A program made the position numbers and the translations under genes. 64,000 nucleotides of DNA from contig NZ_JFJZ01000009.1 of NCBI RefSeq assembly GCF_002115825.1, forward strand, positions 1-64,000, in the 5' to 3' direction. Below the pieces are notes generated by a model. It saw only the letters and a list, made by a program, of their open reading frames with translations, was not told the DNA's origin and ran no database searches. Below, piece by piece: positions 42,222 to 52,263 of the stretch. Every line of letters begins with the position of its first letter. Position 1 is the stretch's first letter. This stretch comes from Thalassospira sp. MCCC 1A01428 (GTDB lineage Bacteria > Pseudomonadota > Alphaproteobacteria > Rhodospirillales > Thalassospiraceae).

Positions 42222-44783
42222 ATGGCCGCATTTCCCAACAAGGCTAAAGTCGTAATCGTTGGCCTCGGCGGTATCGTGGGTGCCTCGGTGGTACATCACC
42301 TCATTGAAAATGGCTGGGACGATATTGTTGGTATCGACAAATCCGGTATCCCTACCGATATTGGCTCAACGGCGCACGCTTCTGATTTTTGCTTTGCCAC
42401 CAGCCACGATCTTTTATCGTGCTGGACCACGATGTATTCCATCGATTTTTACGAAAAGATGGGGCATTACGCCCGTATTGGCGGCATTGAAGTGGCCCGT
42501 GTTGGCGATGACGAACGCATGGCCGAACTTAAGCGCAGGGTTGATTCCGGCAAGGCATTTGGCACCAATGTCAAAATCATCAGTGCGGCCGAAGCCAAGG
42601 AAAAATTCCCCCTTCTTGAAGAAGACCAAATACAGGGTGCCATGTGGGACCCGGACGCCGGCCTTGTTACCCCGCGTTCGCAAACTGTTGCCGGCAAGCT
42701 GGTCGATCAGGCAATTGCATCAGGCAAACTTAATGCCTTTGGCAACACATCAGCCCTGGAACTGATCAGCGAAAATGGTCGTATTACCGGCGTTGTTACC
42801 GAACGTGGCACCATCCACGCCGATTATGTTGTGGTCTGCGCCGGGCTTTGGGGCCGTCTGATTGCCGAAATGGCAGGCGAAGACCTGCCCGTAATGCCGG
42901 TTGACCACCCGCTGACATTTTTTGGCCCGTATAACGAATTTGAAGGCACCGGCGTTGAAATCGGGATGCCTCTTTTACGCGATCAGGGCAATTCGGCCTA
43001 TATGCGCGACACAGGCGACCCCAAAAGCACCGAAGGTGGCCAAATCGAGTGGGGTTATTATTACGAAGAAAACCCGCGTCTGGTGCATCCACGCGACATC
43101 CTTGAAAAACATCAGGCTCGTTTATCGCCCTCGCAACGCGATTTGGAACTCGAAGATGTGATTGAACCGCTGGAACGGGCAATGGAACTGACCCCGATCC
43201 TGACGGAACTTGGTTTTAATGAAAGCCATTCCTTTAACGGTCTGTTGCAGGCATCGGTTGACGGGGGACCGTCAATGGGCGAAAGCCGCAAATTACGTGG
43301 CTTGTGGTATGCTGTGGGCATCTGGATCAAAGACGGCCCGGGCATGGGCAAATTACTTGCCGACTGGATGACCCATGACCGTACCCATATTGACCATCAC
43401 GCCATTGATTTTTCCCGGTTCAACGAATTTCAGTTAAATGAACAATATATTTATGATCGTTGCTGGGAAACGGCGAAAAAAATCTATAACCCGCCGGTCC
43501 ATCCCCGCGAACCCTTTGGCAATGCTCGTAACATTCGCCGTTCCCCGTTTTATGATCGGGAAGTCGAACTGGGCGGCTATTTCATGGAACTGGGGGGCTG
43601 GGAACGCGCGCATGGCTATGCCGCCAACGAACACCTGCTTGAAAAATACGCCGATCAGGTGCCGATACGTGAAAACGAATGGGATACCCGTCATTTCTGG
43701 CGTGTGTCCAACGCCGAACAATTGGAAATGAGCGCGAATTGCGGCATCATCAACCTGTCGCACTTTCATATGACCGATATTGAAGGGCCAGACCATGTGG
43801 CCCTGATGGAATGGTTATGTGCCGCAAAAATTGGTGGCGATGCCAATATTGGCAAAGGCATTTACACCCATATGCTCGATGATGACGGCAATGTCCGGGC
43901 CGACTTCACGGTATTTCGCATGGAAGATCGCTGCCGCATGGTTAACGGGGCCGATGCGGGCCCACGCGACATCACCTATATGCGCCGCGTTGCCCAGGAC
44001 AAAGGGTTTGACGTCACCATTACCGATGTGACCGAAAATTTCACCACTGTCGGTATCTGGGGGCCAAATGCCCGTGTTAACCTGCAAAAAGTGGTCGAAG
44101 ACCCGGACGCCCTCAGCCTTGAAAACTTTCCATTTGCCGCAATTCGCCAAATCAAGATTGCTGGAAAAACTGTAACCGCCTTTCGCATTTCCTATGTCGG
44201 TGAGCAAGGCTGGGAACTGCATATGCGCTACGAAGATGGCCTTGCCGTTTGGGATGCGCTACGTGCAATTGGGGTGATGGCCGTTGGGGTGGAAACCTAT
44301 GCCAACTCCCGTCGGCTGGAAAAATCCTTGCGTTTGCAAAATGCTGATCTGCACACCCAGTATAACCTGCTCGAAGCCGCTTTGGCCCGTCCAAAGGTCA
44401 AGGAAGCAGATTTCCGTGGTAAAGCAAAGCACGAAGAATATCGCAACCGTGACCACCAGCCCGCCATGCTGTGCACCCTTGTTATGACCGATAATATCGA
44501 TCATCAGGGCGTAGCCCGCTACCCGTTGGGATCTTTGCCCGTCATGGACCCGGAAACCGGCCAAACCCTGATCGATGAGTTGGGCCGTCGGTCTTATACC
44601 ACCTCAATCGCCTATGGCCCGAGCATTGGTAAAAACATCGCCCTAGCCTATTTGCCACACGCTTATTGCCAGGAAGGCCGCAAACTGACCATTTCCTATT
44701 TTGACGAAATTTATCCCGTCGAAGTCGCAGGTGTTGGTTACAAACCACTTTATGACCCGGAAAATCTGAAACCACGTAGTTAA
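42222..44783 (+). CDS. Dimethylglycine dehydrogenase-like FAD/THF enzyme
   Basis: An 853-residue two-part flavoprotein. The N-terminal DAO-like FAD domain has VVIVGLGGIVGASVVHHL and GSTAHASD, the latter at the place of the flavin-linked His in DMGDH. From about residue 440 a GcvT-like tetrahydrofolate aminomethyltransferase half follows (NIGKGIYTHMLDDDGNV, then RISYVGEQGWELHMRYEDG). It should remove a methyl group from dimethylglycine or sarcosine, passing electrons to ETF and the C1 unit to THF. AAGGA is badly placed for ATG 42213 but well placed for ATG 42222. The exact substrate is inferred from the cluster. Confidence 0.82.
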   Translation: MAAFPNKAKVVIVGLGGIVGASVVHHLIENGWDDIVGIDKSGIPTDIGSTAHASDFCFATSHDLLSCWTTMYSIDFYEKMGHYARIGGIEVARVGDDERMAELKRRVDSGKAFGTNVKIISAAEAKEKFPLLEEDQIQGAMWDPDAGLVTPRSQTVAGKLVDQAIASGKLNAFGNTSALELISENGRITGVVTERGTIHADYVVVCAGLWGRLIAEMAGEDLPVMPVDHPLTFFGPYNEFEGTGVEIGMPLLRDQGNSAYMRDTGDPKSTEGGQIEWGYYYEENPRLVHPRDILEKHQARLSPSQRDLELEDVIEPLERAMELTPILTELGFNESHSFNGLLQASVDGGPSMGESRKLRGLWYAVGIWIKDGPGMGKLLADWMTHDRTHIDHHAIDFSRFNEFQLNEQYIYDRCWETAKKIYNPPVHPREPFGNARNIRRSPFYDREVELGGYFMELGGWERAHGYAANEHLLEKYADQVPIRENEWDTRHFWRVSNAEQLEMSANCGIINLSHFHMTDIEGPDHVALMEWLCAAKIGGDANIGKGIYTHMLDDDGNVRADFTVFRMEDRCRMVNGADAGPRDITYMRRVAQDKGFDVTITDVTENFTTVGIWGPNARVNLQKVVEDPDALSLENFPFAAIRQIKIAGKTVTAFRISYVGEQGWELHMRYEDGLAVWDALRAIGVMAVGVETYANSRRLEKSLRLQNADLHTQYNLLEAALARPKVKEADFRGKAKHEEYRNRDHQPAMLCTLVMTDNIDHQGVARYPLGSLPVMDPETGQTLIDELGRRSYTTSIAYGPSIGKNIALAYLPHAYCQEGRKLTISYFDEIYPVEVAGVGYKPLYDPENLKPRS

Positions 44784-44809
44784 CCGGCTGCGTTTTAGTC
44801 TCAAAAGTT

Positions 44810-44845
44810 AAACGGGGCAGACCGCAAGGTCTGCCCCGTTTCTTT
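44810..44845 (+). terminator. Terminator of the ETF-demethylase operon
   Basis: AAACGGGGCAGACC (44810-44823) pairs perfectly with GGTCTGCCCCGTTT (44828-44841), loop GCAA, followed by CTTT. A strong intrinsic terminator for the plus strand. Confidence 0.8.
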
Positions 44846-44859
44846 AATGAAATGTGCCC

Positions 44860-44899
44860 AAACAAAAACGGCCCCATACATTTCATTGTATGGGGCCGT
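44860..44899 (-). terminator. Terminator of the sox-glyA operon
   Basis: ACGGCCCCATACA (44868-44880) pairs perfectly with TGTATGGGGCCGT (44887-44899). Read on the minus strand it is followed by TTTTTGTTT, so it ends the operon arriving from the right. The two neighbouring terminators insulate the convergent operons. Confidence 0.8.
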
Positions 44900-44917
44900 C
44901 ATAATTTCAAAGACGGA

Positions 44918-46186
44918 TCAAGCCGAATAGATGGGATAGGCAGCGCACAGACTGCGAACTTCGGCAAGTACAGCGGCTTCAATCTCGGCATTGCCATCGG
45001 GGTTCGCGGCAAGGGCGTCAATAACTTGAATAATCAATTCGCCAATTTTACGAAATTCGGCAGCTTTAAAGCCACGGGTCGTTCCGGCCGATGTTCCAAG
45101 ACGCACGCCCGAGGTCACAAACGGCTTTTCCGGATCAAAAGGAATGGCGTTTTTGTTGCATGTCAGGCCCGCACGTTCCAGCGCGGCCTCACTTGCCTTG
45201 CCGGTTACACCTTTAGGCCGCAAATCGACCAGGACCATGTGGCAATCCGTACCACCCGAAACAATATCGACGCCCCCTTTGATTAAAACGTCAGACAGGG
45301 CACGCGCATTTTCAATCACCTGTTTGGCATAATCCTTGAATGACGGTTGCAATGCTTCGCCAAACGCCACCGCCTTGGCGGCAATTACATGCATAAGCGG
45401 CCCCCCCTGATTGCCGGGGAATACGGCAGAATTGAATTTTTTTGCCAGCGCTTCATCATTGGTCAAAATGAACCCGCCACGTGGGCCACGCAAGGTTTTG
45501 TGAGTGGTCGATGTTACCACATGGGCATGAGGAACGGGGTTTGGATATTCGCCTGCCGCAACCAGACCGGCATAATGGGCCATATCGACCATTAAATATG
45601 CGCCAACCTCATCGGCAATGGCCCGGAATGCGGCAAAATCAATCGGGCGCGGATAGGCCGACGCTCCGGCCACAATCAGTTTTGGTTTGGTTTCCAGTGC
45701 AACACGTCGGACGGCTTCCATATCAATCAGGTGAGTATCTTCTTCAACCTCGTAGGAAACCACATCAAACCATTTGCCCGACATGGTAACCGGAGAACCA
45801 TGGGTTAAATGCCCGCCATGCGCCAGCGACATGCCCATAATCCGGTCGCCCGGTTGCAACAACGCCAGAAAAACCGCCTGGTTTGCCTGCGCGCCGGAAT
45901 GGGGCTGTACATTGGCAAATTCGGCGCCAAAAAGCTGTTTGATCCGATCAATGGCGATGGTTTCAACCACGTCAACATGTTCACAGCCGCCATAATAACG
46001 ACGCCCTGGATAGCCTTCGGCATATTTGTTGGTCAAAACCGATCCCTGTGCCGCCAGTACATCTTTGGAAACGATGTTTTCTGATGCAATCAGTTCAATC
46101 TGATTTTGCTGGCGGTCCAGTTCATGGGCAATTGCCTCGGCAATTGCTGTATCCGAAATCGCCGCAGTGACCATAGAGTCAGACAT
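44918..46186 (-). CDS. glyA: Serine hydroxymethyltransferase
   Basis: A 422-residue PLP enzyme converting glycine plus methylene-THF to serine and THF. It has the classic N-terminal run [20 protein letters not shown] and [20 protein letters not shown]. The PLP Lys lies in [16 protein letters not shown], and the C-terminal end has [21 protein letters not shown] 46186 follows AAGGAAAT; a longer frame to 46330 intrudes into soxG. Its place after the sarcosine oxidase genes joins the two products of sarcosine oxidation, glycine and methylene-THF. Confidence 0.95.
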   Translation of the reverse strand: MSDSMVTAAISDTAIAEAIAHELDRQQNQIELIASENIVSKDVLAAQGSVLTNKYAEGYPGRRYYGGCEHVDVVETIAIDRIKQLFGAEFANVQPHSGAQANQAVFLALLQPGDRIMGMSLAHGGHLTHGSPVTMSGKWFDVVSYEVEEDTHLIDMEAVRRVALETKPKLIVAGASAYPRPIDFAAFRAIADEVGAYLMVDMAHYAGLVAAGEYPNPVPHAHVVTSTTHKTLRGPRGGFILTNDEALAKKFNSAVFPGNQGGPLMHVIAAKAVAFGEALQPSFKDYAKQVIENARALSDVLIKGGVDIVSGGTDCHMVLVDLRPKGVTGKASEAALERAGLTCNKNAIPFDPEKPFVTSGVRLGTSAGTTRGFKAAEFRKIGELIIQVIDALAANPDGNAEIEAAVLAEVRSLCAAYPIYSA

Positions 46187-46224
46187 TTGTATTTCCTTTT
46201 CCATCGTACGGGGCAAAACCCGGG

Positions 46225-46776
46225 TTATTCCGCAGCCAGTTCGGCACCGCCGGTTTGAAGAAGACCGATCACATATGGCGCAAAGGACCGCCATATATCG
46301 AGACGGAAGCTGTTTGCACCATCCCGCCACAAAACCGCGGATACCCCGTCAACGATGGTCCGGCATCCCTCGCCTATGGCAATTTTGTCTATGTCGCGGG
46401 GGCAGCCAATTGTTAAAAGATCCGTGGCTCCTGGTCCTTCGATCTGCACGGTGATTTCGCGGGCTGAAACGTCGGTCAGGCTATGGGGGGCCTGCGCATA
46501 CACAGCGGCGCAAGCATCTGTCAATCGCTGCGTATCGGTTGCGTCAGTTTGAATTTGCCATTCATCAGGGCCCAGACAAATAACATCTACCGGCCCGTTT
46601 TTGGCGCGTGTCCCAATCCGGGTGGGCAATTCAATGCCGATGGCAGCGGACAGAACAGGTATATCTGCCTGCCCAAGGCGTAACGAAAGCCGCCCCGCCG
46701 GTGCCATTAATGCAACTGAAACAACATTGCCTGAAACCAGCGGCCCCGGCGTAAATGCAGGTGTAAGTGCCATCAT
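46225..46776 (-). CDS. soxG: Sarcosine oxidase gamma subunit
   Basis: A 183-residue subunit of heterotetrameric sarcosine oxidase. It shows the SoxG pattern [70 protein letters not shown] and [18 protein letters not shown]. The family is GcvT-related but has no known catalysis. ATG 46776 follows GGGGA. It lies 16 bases after soxA. Confidence 0.9.
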   Translation of the reverse strand: MMALTPAFTPGPLVSGNVVSVALMAPAGRLSLRLGQADIPVLSAAIGIELPTRIGTRAKNGPVDVICLGPDEWQIQTDATDTQRLTDACAAVYAQAPHSLTDVSAREITVQIEGPGATDLLTIGCPRDIDKIAIGEGCRTIVDGVSAVLWRDGANSFRLDIWRSFAPYVIGLLQTGGAELAAE

Positions 46777-46792
46777 CAAATCGTCCCCGGGG

Positions 46793-49786
46793 TTAAAGTT
46801 TCAGTCGTGCGCCTTTGGGATCGTAAAATACGGTCCCGGTAACTTCGGCGTTAATCACACCGTCGGGCATGGGAATATAAATTGTTTCGCCCATGCGGCT
46901 GTGTCCGCCCTCCAGCAAGGCAAAGGCGATCGGCCTGCCAACAGCATCACTGTGATAAGACGACGTGACATGGCCGACCATTTTCATGGGAATGGGCTGG
47001 TTCGGGTCCAGCACCAGTTGCGCACCTTCTTCAAGCTTGGTTATGCCATCTTGCGTTAACAGGCCAACAAGCTGCTTGCGCCCTTCGGCGACCAGGTCGG
47101 GCCGTTCCAGCCCGCGCTTACCCACAAAATCGGGTTTGTTTTTGCCAATTGCCCAGCTTATCCCGGCGTCATGCGGGGTTACTGTGCCGTCCGTATCCTG
47201 GCCGACGATGATGTAACCTTTTTCAGCACGCAGGACATGCATGGTTTCCGTACCATAGGCACAAATGCCATGCTTCTGGCCGGCTTCCCACAAAATTTCC
47301 CAAAGTTGGCGGCCATGACAGGCGGGGACGTTTACTTCAAAGCCAAGTTCGCCGGTAAAGCTGACACGGAACAAACGGGCGGGGAAACCGGCGACGGTGC
47401 ATTCGACAATCGACATGTGCGGAAAGGCTTCGTCAGATAAGTCCTGACCTTCCACAAACGGTTCCAGCAACTTGCGGGCATTCGGGCCGTTAAGCGCAAT
47501 TGTTGCCCATTGTTCCGTTGTTGATGTCAGCCATACTTTCAGATCCGGCCATTCGGTCTGAAGGTAATCTTCCATCATGTTCATCACACGGGCGGCCCCA
47601 CCCGTTGTCGTTGTGACATGGAACCGGTCATCGCTCAGGCGGCCAATAACACCATCATCGCGAATGTAGCCATCATCCCCTAATAACAGGCCATAGCGGG
47701 TGCGGCCCGGTGCCAGTTTGGTCCAGGGATTGGTATACATGCGGTTCATAAATTCAACCGCATCAGGACCAACCACCTCGATCTTGCCCAGTGTTGATGC
47801 ATCAAACATACCAACGGCAGATCGGGTTGTTTTGCATTCCCGTGATACGGCGGCATCCATATCCTCGCCGTTTTTAGGGAAATACCACGCCCGGCGCCAC
47901 AAACTTACAGGTTCAAAGATCGCACCGTTTTCTTCGGCCCAGCTATCGATCGGGGTTTTGCGGGTCACTTCAAAATGGTCGCCCCGATGATATCCAACAA
48001 AGGCACCAAACGATGTGGGCGTATAAGGCGGGCGAAATGTTGTCAGCCCCACTTTGGGTTGCGGTTTGCCCAAGGCATCGGCGGCAATGTTCAACCCGTT
48101 AATGTTAGACATTTTCCCCTGATCGGTCGCCATGCCATTGGTAGTATAGCGTTTGACATGCTCAATCGAATGCATACCTTCGCGTACAGCCAGGCGCAAA
48201 TCCTTGGCGGTGACATCGTTCTGGTAATCAACAAAGGCGCGGGCCTTGCCCGGGTTCAGGTCGGTTGGCAGTTCCTTGTGGCTAACACCGGTTCCGGGAC
48301 GGTCGCCTTCAACACCAAATTCATTGGCACTGGCTTCCTTTTCCAGGTGGCGGGCGACAGTCGCCCCCATCTGTGCGCCGTCATTCAAGGCTGCCGCAAT
48401 GCCCCAAAGACCACGACCCGCCCCGGCAATTTCGCAATCTTCGGTTTTGCGGTCGGGCAAAAAGGTTTGCATGTCGTCATTCCAGGCAAGTGCCCCCTTG
48501 GTATGGGAAAACAAATGCAAGGATGGGGTCCAGCCGCCCGACATTAACAGGCAATCACATGGCAGTGTTTCCGCAGTTCCAACCTTGCCATTAACGACCG
48601 GATTAACCCGCACCGATTTAATGCGCAATCGTCCTTCGGTGCCAGTTGCAGTATAACCCGACAAAACCCGGATAGAACGTTTTTGCGCCTGCGCCAGCAG
48701 TTCGGCAGCAGGGGCCGAGCGCGTATCAACAATTGCCACAATTTTTGTGCCTGCATCGGCAAGATCAAAGGCGGCATACCAGGCGCTATCATGGCTGGTA
48801 AGAATGACAGCGCTGTCCCCTACCCTTACACCATATTTGTGCAAATAGGTTTGTGCCGACCCGGCCAGCATCACACCGGGGCGGTCATTGCCGTCAAATA
48901 CCAACGGTTTTTCAAGCGCACCCTGCGCCAGAACAACCTGGGTTGCGCGTACCCGCCACAGGCGTTCACGCGGTGTATTTGCGTCAGGTTTGGGTAAATG
49001 ATCGGTCAGTTTCTGGCATAGACCCACCATGTTCTGGTGATAATACCCGATTGCGGTGGTTCGCGTCATCACGCGCGCACCCAGTGTTTTAAGTTCGGCT
49101 GTTGCGGCCTCTGCCCACGCCAGGGCGGGTTGTCCGTCAATAACCGCCTGTGGTTCACTGGTCAGCGTGCCGCCTGTTTCGGCATTTTCGTCTACCAGTG
49201 TTACCCGCAAGCCGGCACGCGCCGCTGTCAAGGCCGATGCCAGACCTGCCGGGCCTGCACCCACCACAAGCACATCGGTATGCAAATAACGCGATGCGTA
49301 TTTGTCCGGGTCATTTTCGGTTGGTGAAACACCAAGTCCGGCTGCCGCGCGGATAAAGGGTTCATAAACCTTGTCCCAAAACGATTTCGGCCACATGAAG
49401 GTTTTATAATAAAACCCGGCTGAAAACAGCATATAGGCGCGATCATTCACCGCACCAATGTCAAAGGACAGGTTCGGATACCGGTTTTGGCTGGTAACCT
49501 CTAACCCGTCCCAGATTTCCTGGACGGTTGCACGGGTGTTGGGCTCAAACTGCCCGGTGCCGCGCCGTGTGCCCACCAGGGCGTTTGGCTCTTCCGATCC
49601 GGCACAAATTGCCCCGCGCGGACGGTGATATTTAAACGACCGCCCCATCAAATGAATACCATTGGCCAACAGAGCCGAGGCCACGGTGTCGCCTTTATAG
49701 CCCGAAATGCTTTTGCCATCGAAAGTGAACTTAACCGGCGTTTGCGGATCAATCCGACCCCGCCCGGCAACACGGAAGTTGCTCAT
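46793..49786 (-). CDS. soxA: Sarcosine oxidase alpha subunit
   Basis: A 997-residue subunit, the usual length. In order: a 2Fe-2S ferredoxin-like N-terminal region without the cluster cysteines (FTFDGKSISGYKGDTVASAL, ICAGSEEPNALVGT), a dinucleotide-binding domain (VLVVGAGPAGLASALTAARA) binding NAD, and from about residue 600 a GcvT-like THF domain (CKTTRSAVGMFDASTLGKIE, FRVSFTGELGFEVNV). The last domain captures formaldehyde from sarcosine as methylene-THF. Its ATG overlaps the soxD stop by four bases. Confidence 0.95.
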   Translation of the reverse strand: MSNFRVAGRGRIDPQTPVKFTFDGKSISGYKGDTVASALLANGIHLMGRSFKYHRPRGAICAGSEEPNALVGTRRGTGQFEPNTRATVQEIWDGLEVTSQNRYPNLSFDIGAVNDRAYMLFSAGFYYKTFMWPKSFWDKVYEPFIRAAAGLGVSPTENDPDKYASRYLHTDVLVVGAGPAGLASALTAARAGLRVTLVDENAETGGTLTSEPQAVIDGQPALAWAEAATAELKTLGARVMTRTTAIGYYHQNMVGLCQKLTDHLPKPDANTPRERLWRVRATQVVLAQGALEKPLVFDGNDRPGVMLAGSAQTYLHKYGVRVGDSAVILTSHDSAWYAAFDLADAGTKIVAIVDTRSAPAAELLAQAQKRSIRVLSGYTATGTEGRLRIKSVRVNPVVNGKVGTAETLPCDCLLMSGGWTPSLHLFSHTKGALAWNDDMQTFLPDRKTEDCEIAGAGRGLWGIAAALNDGAQMGATVARHLEKEASANEFGVEGDRPGTGVSHKELPTDLNPGKARAFVDYQNDVTAKDLRLAVREGMHSIEHVKRYTTNGMATDQGKMSNINGLNIAADALGKPQPKVGLTTFRPPYTPTSFGAFVGYHRGDHFEVTRKTPIDSWAEENGAIFEPVSLWRRAWYFPKNGEDMDAAVSRECKTTRSAVGMFDASTLGKIEVVGPDAVEFMNRMYTNPWTKLAPGRTRYGLLLGDDGYIRDDGVIGRLSDDRFHVTTTTGGAARVMNMMEDYLQTEWPDLKVWLTSTTEQWATIALNGPNARKLLEPFVEGQDLSDEAFPHMSIVECTVAGFPARLFRVSFTGELGFEVNVPACHGRQLWEILWEAGQKHGICAYGTETMHVLRAEKGYIIVGQDTDGTVTPHDAGISWAIGKNKPDFVGKRGLERPDLVAEGRKQLVGLLTQDGITKLEEGAQLVLDPNQPIPMKMVGHVTSSYHSDAVGRPIAFALLEGGHSRMGETIYIPMPDGVINAEVTGTVFYDPKGARLKL

Positions 49787-50085
49787 TTCGATTTCTCCAG
49801 CAAATCAGATAATTCCGGGCGAGTTTCGCCGACCTTGTAGGTAATCAGGAAACGGTCACTTACGGTATCGCGCACGGCGTTAAAGTACCGGCCGCAGCCA
49901 TGGAAATGGCGCCAGCGTTCATAATGAGGGCCTTTAACATTGTTGCGTATAAACAAAAAATTGCGCCATTCTTCGTCACTTACCGGCGTGGCAGCATCGG
50001 GCCGCGCAACATGGGCTTCACCGGCATAGGTAAATTCCAGTTCCGGCAGGGTTTGCTCACAATAGGGGCAATGGACCAGCAACAT
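49783..50085 (-). CDS. soxD: Sarcosine oxidase delta subunit
   Basis: A 100-residue zinc-binding subunit. It begins MLLVHCPYCEQTLPELEFTY with the C6-x2-C9 half of the zinc site, and HFHGCGRYFNAVRDT supplies the other ligands. It bridges the alpha and beta subunits. It lies 11 bases after soxB and overlaps soxA as ATGA. Confidence 0.93.
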   Translation of the reverse strand: MLLVHCPYCEQTLPELEFTYAGEAHVARPDAATPVSDEEWRNFLFIRNNVKGPHYERWRHFHGCGRYFNAVRDTVSDRFLITYKVGETRPELSDLLEKSK

Positions 50086-50096
50086 ATCCGTTCTCC

Positions 50097-51350
50097 TTAG
50101 TGCGCAACGGCGGCGGCAGCGGCTTCGTCAATCAGACGTCCGGTGCTAAATCGTTCCAGGGTGAAAGGGGCATTAATGACATGGGGTTCGTCTTTGGCAA
50201 CAGTCCAGGCCAGCGTATGCGCTGCCCCTGGCGTTGCCTTGAACCCGCCCGTTCCCCAACCGCAATTCACATATAAACCGGGCACGGGCGTTTTACCCAA
50301 AATGGCCGAACGGTCCGGCGTCACATCAACGATGCCACCCCATTTGCGCAACATCCGCATGCGGTTGAAGATCGGAAAAATTTCACAAATCGCGGCAACC
50401 GTATGCTCAATCAGCGGCAAACCACCACGTTGGGAATAACTGGTATATTGGTCTGTGCCCGATCCAATCACCAACTCTCCCTTGTCAGACTGGCTGATAT
50501 AGGCATGCACCGTATTGGACATAACAACACAGGGGAAAATCGGTTTCACCGGTTCGGACACCAGGGCCTGTAATGGATAACTTTCAAGCGGCATTCGCAC
50601 GCCGGCACTTTCCATCACAACCGAGGTATGCCCCGCCGCCGATACCGCGACTTTTTTGGCCCCGATAAATCCGCGTGCGGTTTCAACACCGGTGACACGC
50701 CCGTCCGGCCCACGGCGAATGGCGGTTACCGGGCAATTCTGAATAATATCAACACCGCGCATTGATGCGCCGCGCGCATATCCCCAGGCAACTGCGTCAT
50801 GTCGCGCGGTTCCTGCCCGGCTTTGCAATGCAGCCCCCACAACGGGGAAACGTGCGTTGGGCGAAATGTCTAATGGCGGGCAAAATGCCTTGGCCTCTTG
50901 CGGGGTTAACCAGCGGTTATCCACCCCGTTTAACCGGTTGGAATGAATATGGCGTTTGAAACTTTGAACATCATGTACGTTATGTGCCAGCATTAAAACG
51001 CCGCGCTTGGAATACATAACATTGTAATTCAAATCCTGGCTCAGGCCATCCCACAGGTCGAGTGCATGGTCAAAAAGCCGTGCACTTTCATCATAAAGAT
51101 AGTTGGACCGGATGATTGTGGTGTTACGGCCGGTATTACCGCCGCCCAGCCAGCCTTTGTCGATGACGGCAACATTGGTAATGCCGTGTTCCTTGGCCAG
51201 ATAATAGGCCGCCCCCAAACCATGCCCACCGGCACCAACAATGATGACGTCATATTCGGCTTTTGGCTGGCTGTCAGGCCATTGCGGTTCCCAGTTTTTA
51301 TGCCCGGTAAGCGCATTCTTCAAAAGCGATAGCCCTGAGAAGTGGGTCAT
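50097..51350 (-). CDS. soxB: Sarcosine oxidase beta subunit
   Basis: A 417-residue flavoprotein subunit carrying the sarcosine-oxidising site. The family N-terminus FSGLSLLKNALTGHKNWEPQ leads to the FAD fold YDVIIVGAGGHGLGAAYYLA. GGGNTGRNTTIIRSNYLYDE contains the usual flavin contacts. It oxidises sarcosine to glycine with release of peroxide; the C1 unit moves to the alpha subunit. The ATG at 51350 follows GGGGGA, while the TTG at 51368 lacks a site. It is first in the soxB-D-A-G-glyA operon. Confidence 0.93.
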   Translation of the reverse strand: MTHFSGLSLLKNALTGHKNWEPQWPDSQPKAEYDVIIVGAGGHGLGAAYYLAKEHGITNVAVIDKGWLGGGNTGRNTTIIRSNYLYDESARLFDHALDLWDGLSQDLNYNVMYSKRGVLMLAHNVHDVQSFKRHIHSNRLNGVDNRWLTPQEAKAFCPPLDISPNARFPVVGAALQSRAGTARHDAVAWGYARGASMRGVDIIQNCPVTAIRRGPDGRVTGVETARGFIGAKKVAVSAAGHTSVVMESAGVRMPLESYPLQALVSEPVKPIFPCVVMSNTVHAYISQSDKGELVIGSGTDQYTSYSQRGGLPLIEHTVAAICEIFPIFNRMRMLRKWGGIVDVTPDRSAILGKTPVPGLYVNCGWGTGGFKATPGAAHTLAWTVAKDEPHVINAPFTLERFSTGRLIDEAAAAAVAH

Positions 51351-51486
51351 GTGAAGCCAGTCCCCCAAATTTTTTTGATTTTACAACTGTATCAAGGGGG
51401 AATTGGCCCGAACTGGAAGAATGCGACACTTTCATTGTATGATTGCGCCCCCACCCCGTTTCTTCATTCCTCGGGGTATTATGGGT

Positions 51487-51539
51487 AATAAAAAAGCCGC
51501 CTTTTATTCCTATTCAGGTTGGGCACAAAAGGCAGCTTT
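51487..51539 (-). terminator. Terminator of the liv operon
   Basis: AAAGCCGCCTTTT (51493-51505) and AAAAGGCAGCTTT (51527-51539) pair at 12 of 13 positions. On the minus strand the hairpin is followed by a TTTTTTATT tail. It isolates livF from the soxB promoter. Confidence 0.75.
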
Positions 51540-51561
51540 GCAGTTTAAAGGCAAAATGGTT

Positions 51562-52263
51562 TCAAACTTCCAGCCACTCGCGGCGAATGTCCTGATTTGC
51601 CGTTAGGTCGTCCGGGGTTCCTTCAAACACCATCTGCCCATGCCCCATAACATACAGACGGTGCGAAATACGCATGGCAATGGCCAGGCGTTGTTCGACC
51701 AGCAAAATGGAAATGCCGCGCCGGGCAACTTCCTGCAACAGGTCGCCAATACGTTCAACCATCTGCGGAGCCAGGCCTTCGGTTGGTTCGTCAATCATGA
51801 TCAGATCGGGATTTCCCATCAGGGTGCGGCAAATGGTCAGCATTTGTTGCTCGCCACCCGAAAGGGCACCGCCCGGTGCGTTGGCCCGTTCGCGCAACTG
51901 GGGGAACAGTTTCCAGGTTTCCTCAATGCTCCAGCGGGCTTCTTTCTGACCCGATTTAATGCCAAGCAGCAGGTTTTGTTCCACGGTTAACATCGGGAAA
52001 ATGGCGCGTTCCTCGGGAACATAGCCAATACCAAGCCTGGCAATCTCATGGGGTTTGCGCCCGGCAATTTTTTGCTGTTTGAATTCGACATCCCCGCGTG
52101 GAACCGGGTTACCCATAATGGCCTTTAACGTGGTAGAGCGCCCTACCCCGTTGCGGCCTAGAATGCTGACAATTTCATTGGCGCCAACAGACATGTTAAC
52201 GCCTTGAAGAATATGGCTTTTACCGTAATAGGCATGAAGATCCCGCACATTTAACATCGTCAT
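51562..52263 (-). CDS. livF: Branched-chain-type ABC ATPase LivF with Arg in Walker A
   Basis: A 233-residue ATPase of the LivF family. The P-loop reads ILGRNGVGRST with Arg at residue 42 (codon CGC) where Lys is normal. The signature ALSGGEQQMLTICRTLM, Walker B LIMIDEPTEGLAP and the switch His region LLVEQRLAIAMR are intact except that Gln takes part in the last, as is common in LivF. Its ATG overlaps livG as ATGA. The partner LivG has a normal P-loop, so at least one site of the heterodimer should hydrolyse ATP. I recall similar Arg variants in some LivF relatives, so it may be a tolerated family feature. Confidence 0.88.
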   Translation of the reverse strand: MTMLNVRDLHAYYGKSHILQGVNMSVGANEIVSILGRNGVGRSTTLKAIMGNPVPRGDVEFKQQKIAGRKPHEIARLGIGYVPEERAIFPMLTVEQNLLLGIKSGQKEARWSIEETWKLFPQLRERANAPGGALSGGEQQMLTICRTLMGNPDLIMIDEPTEGLAPQMVERIGDLLQEVARRGISILLVEQRLAIAMRISHRLYVMGHGQMVFEGTPDDLTANQDIRREWLEV

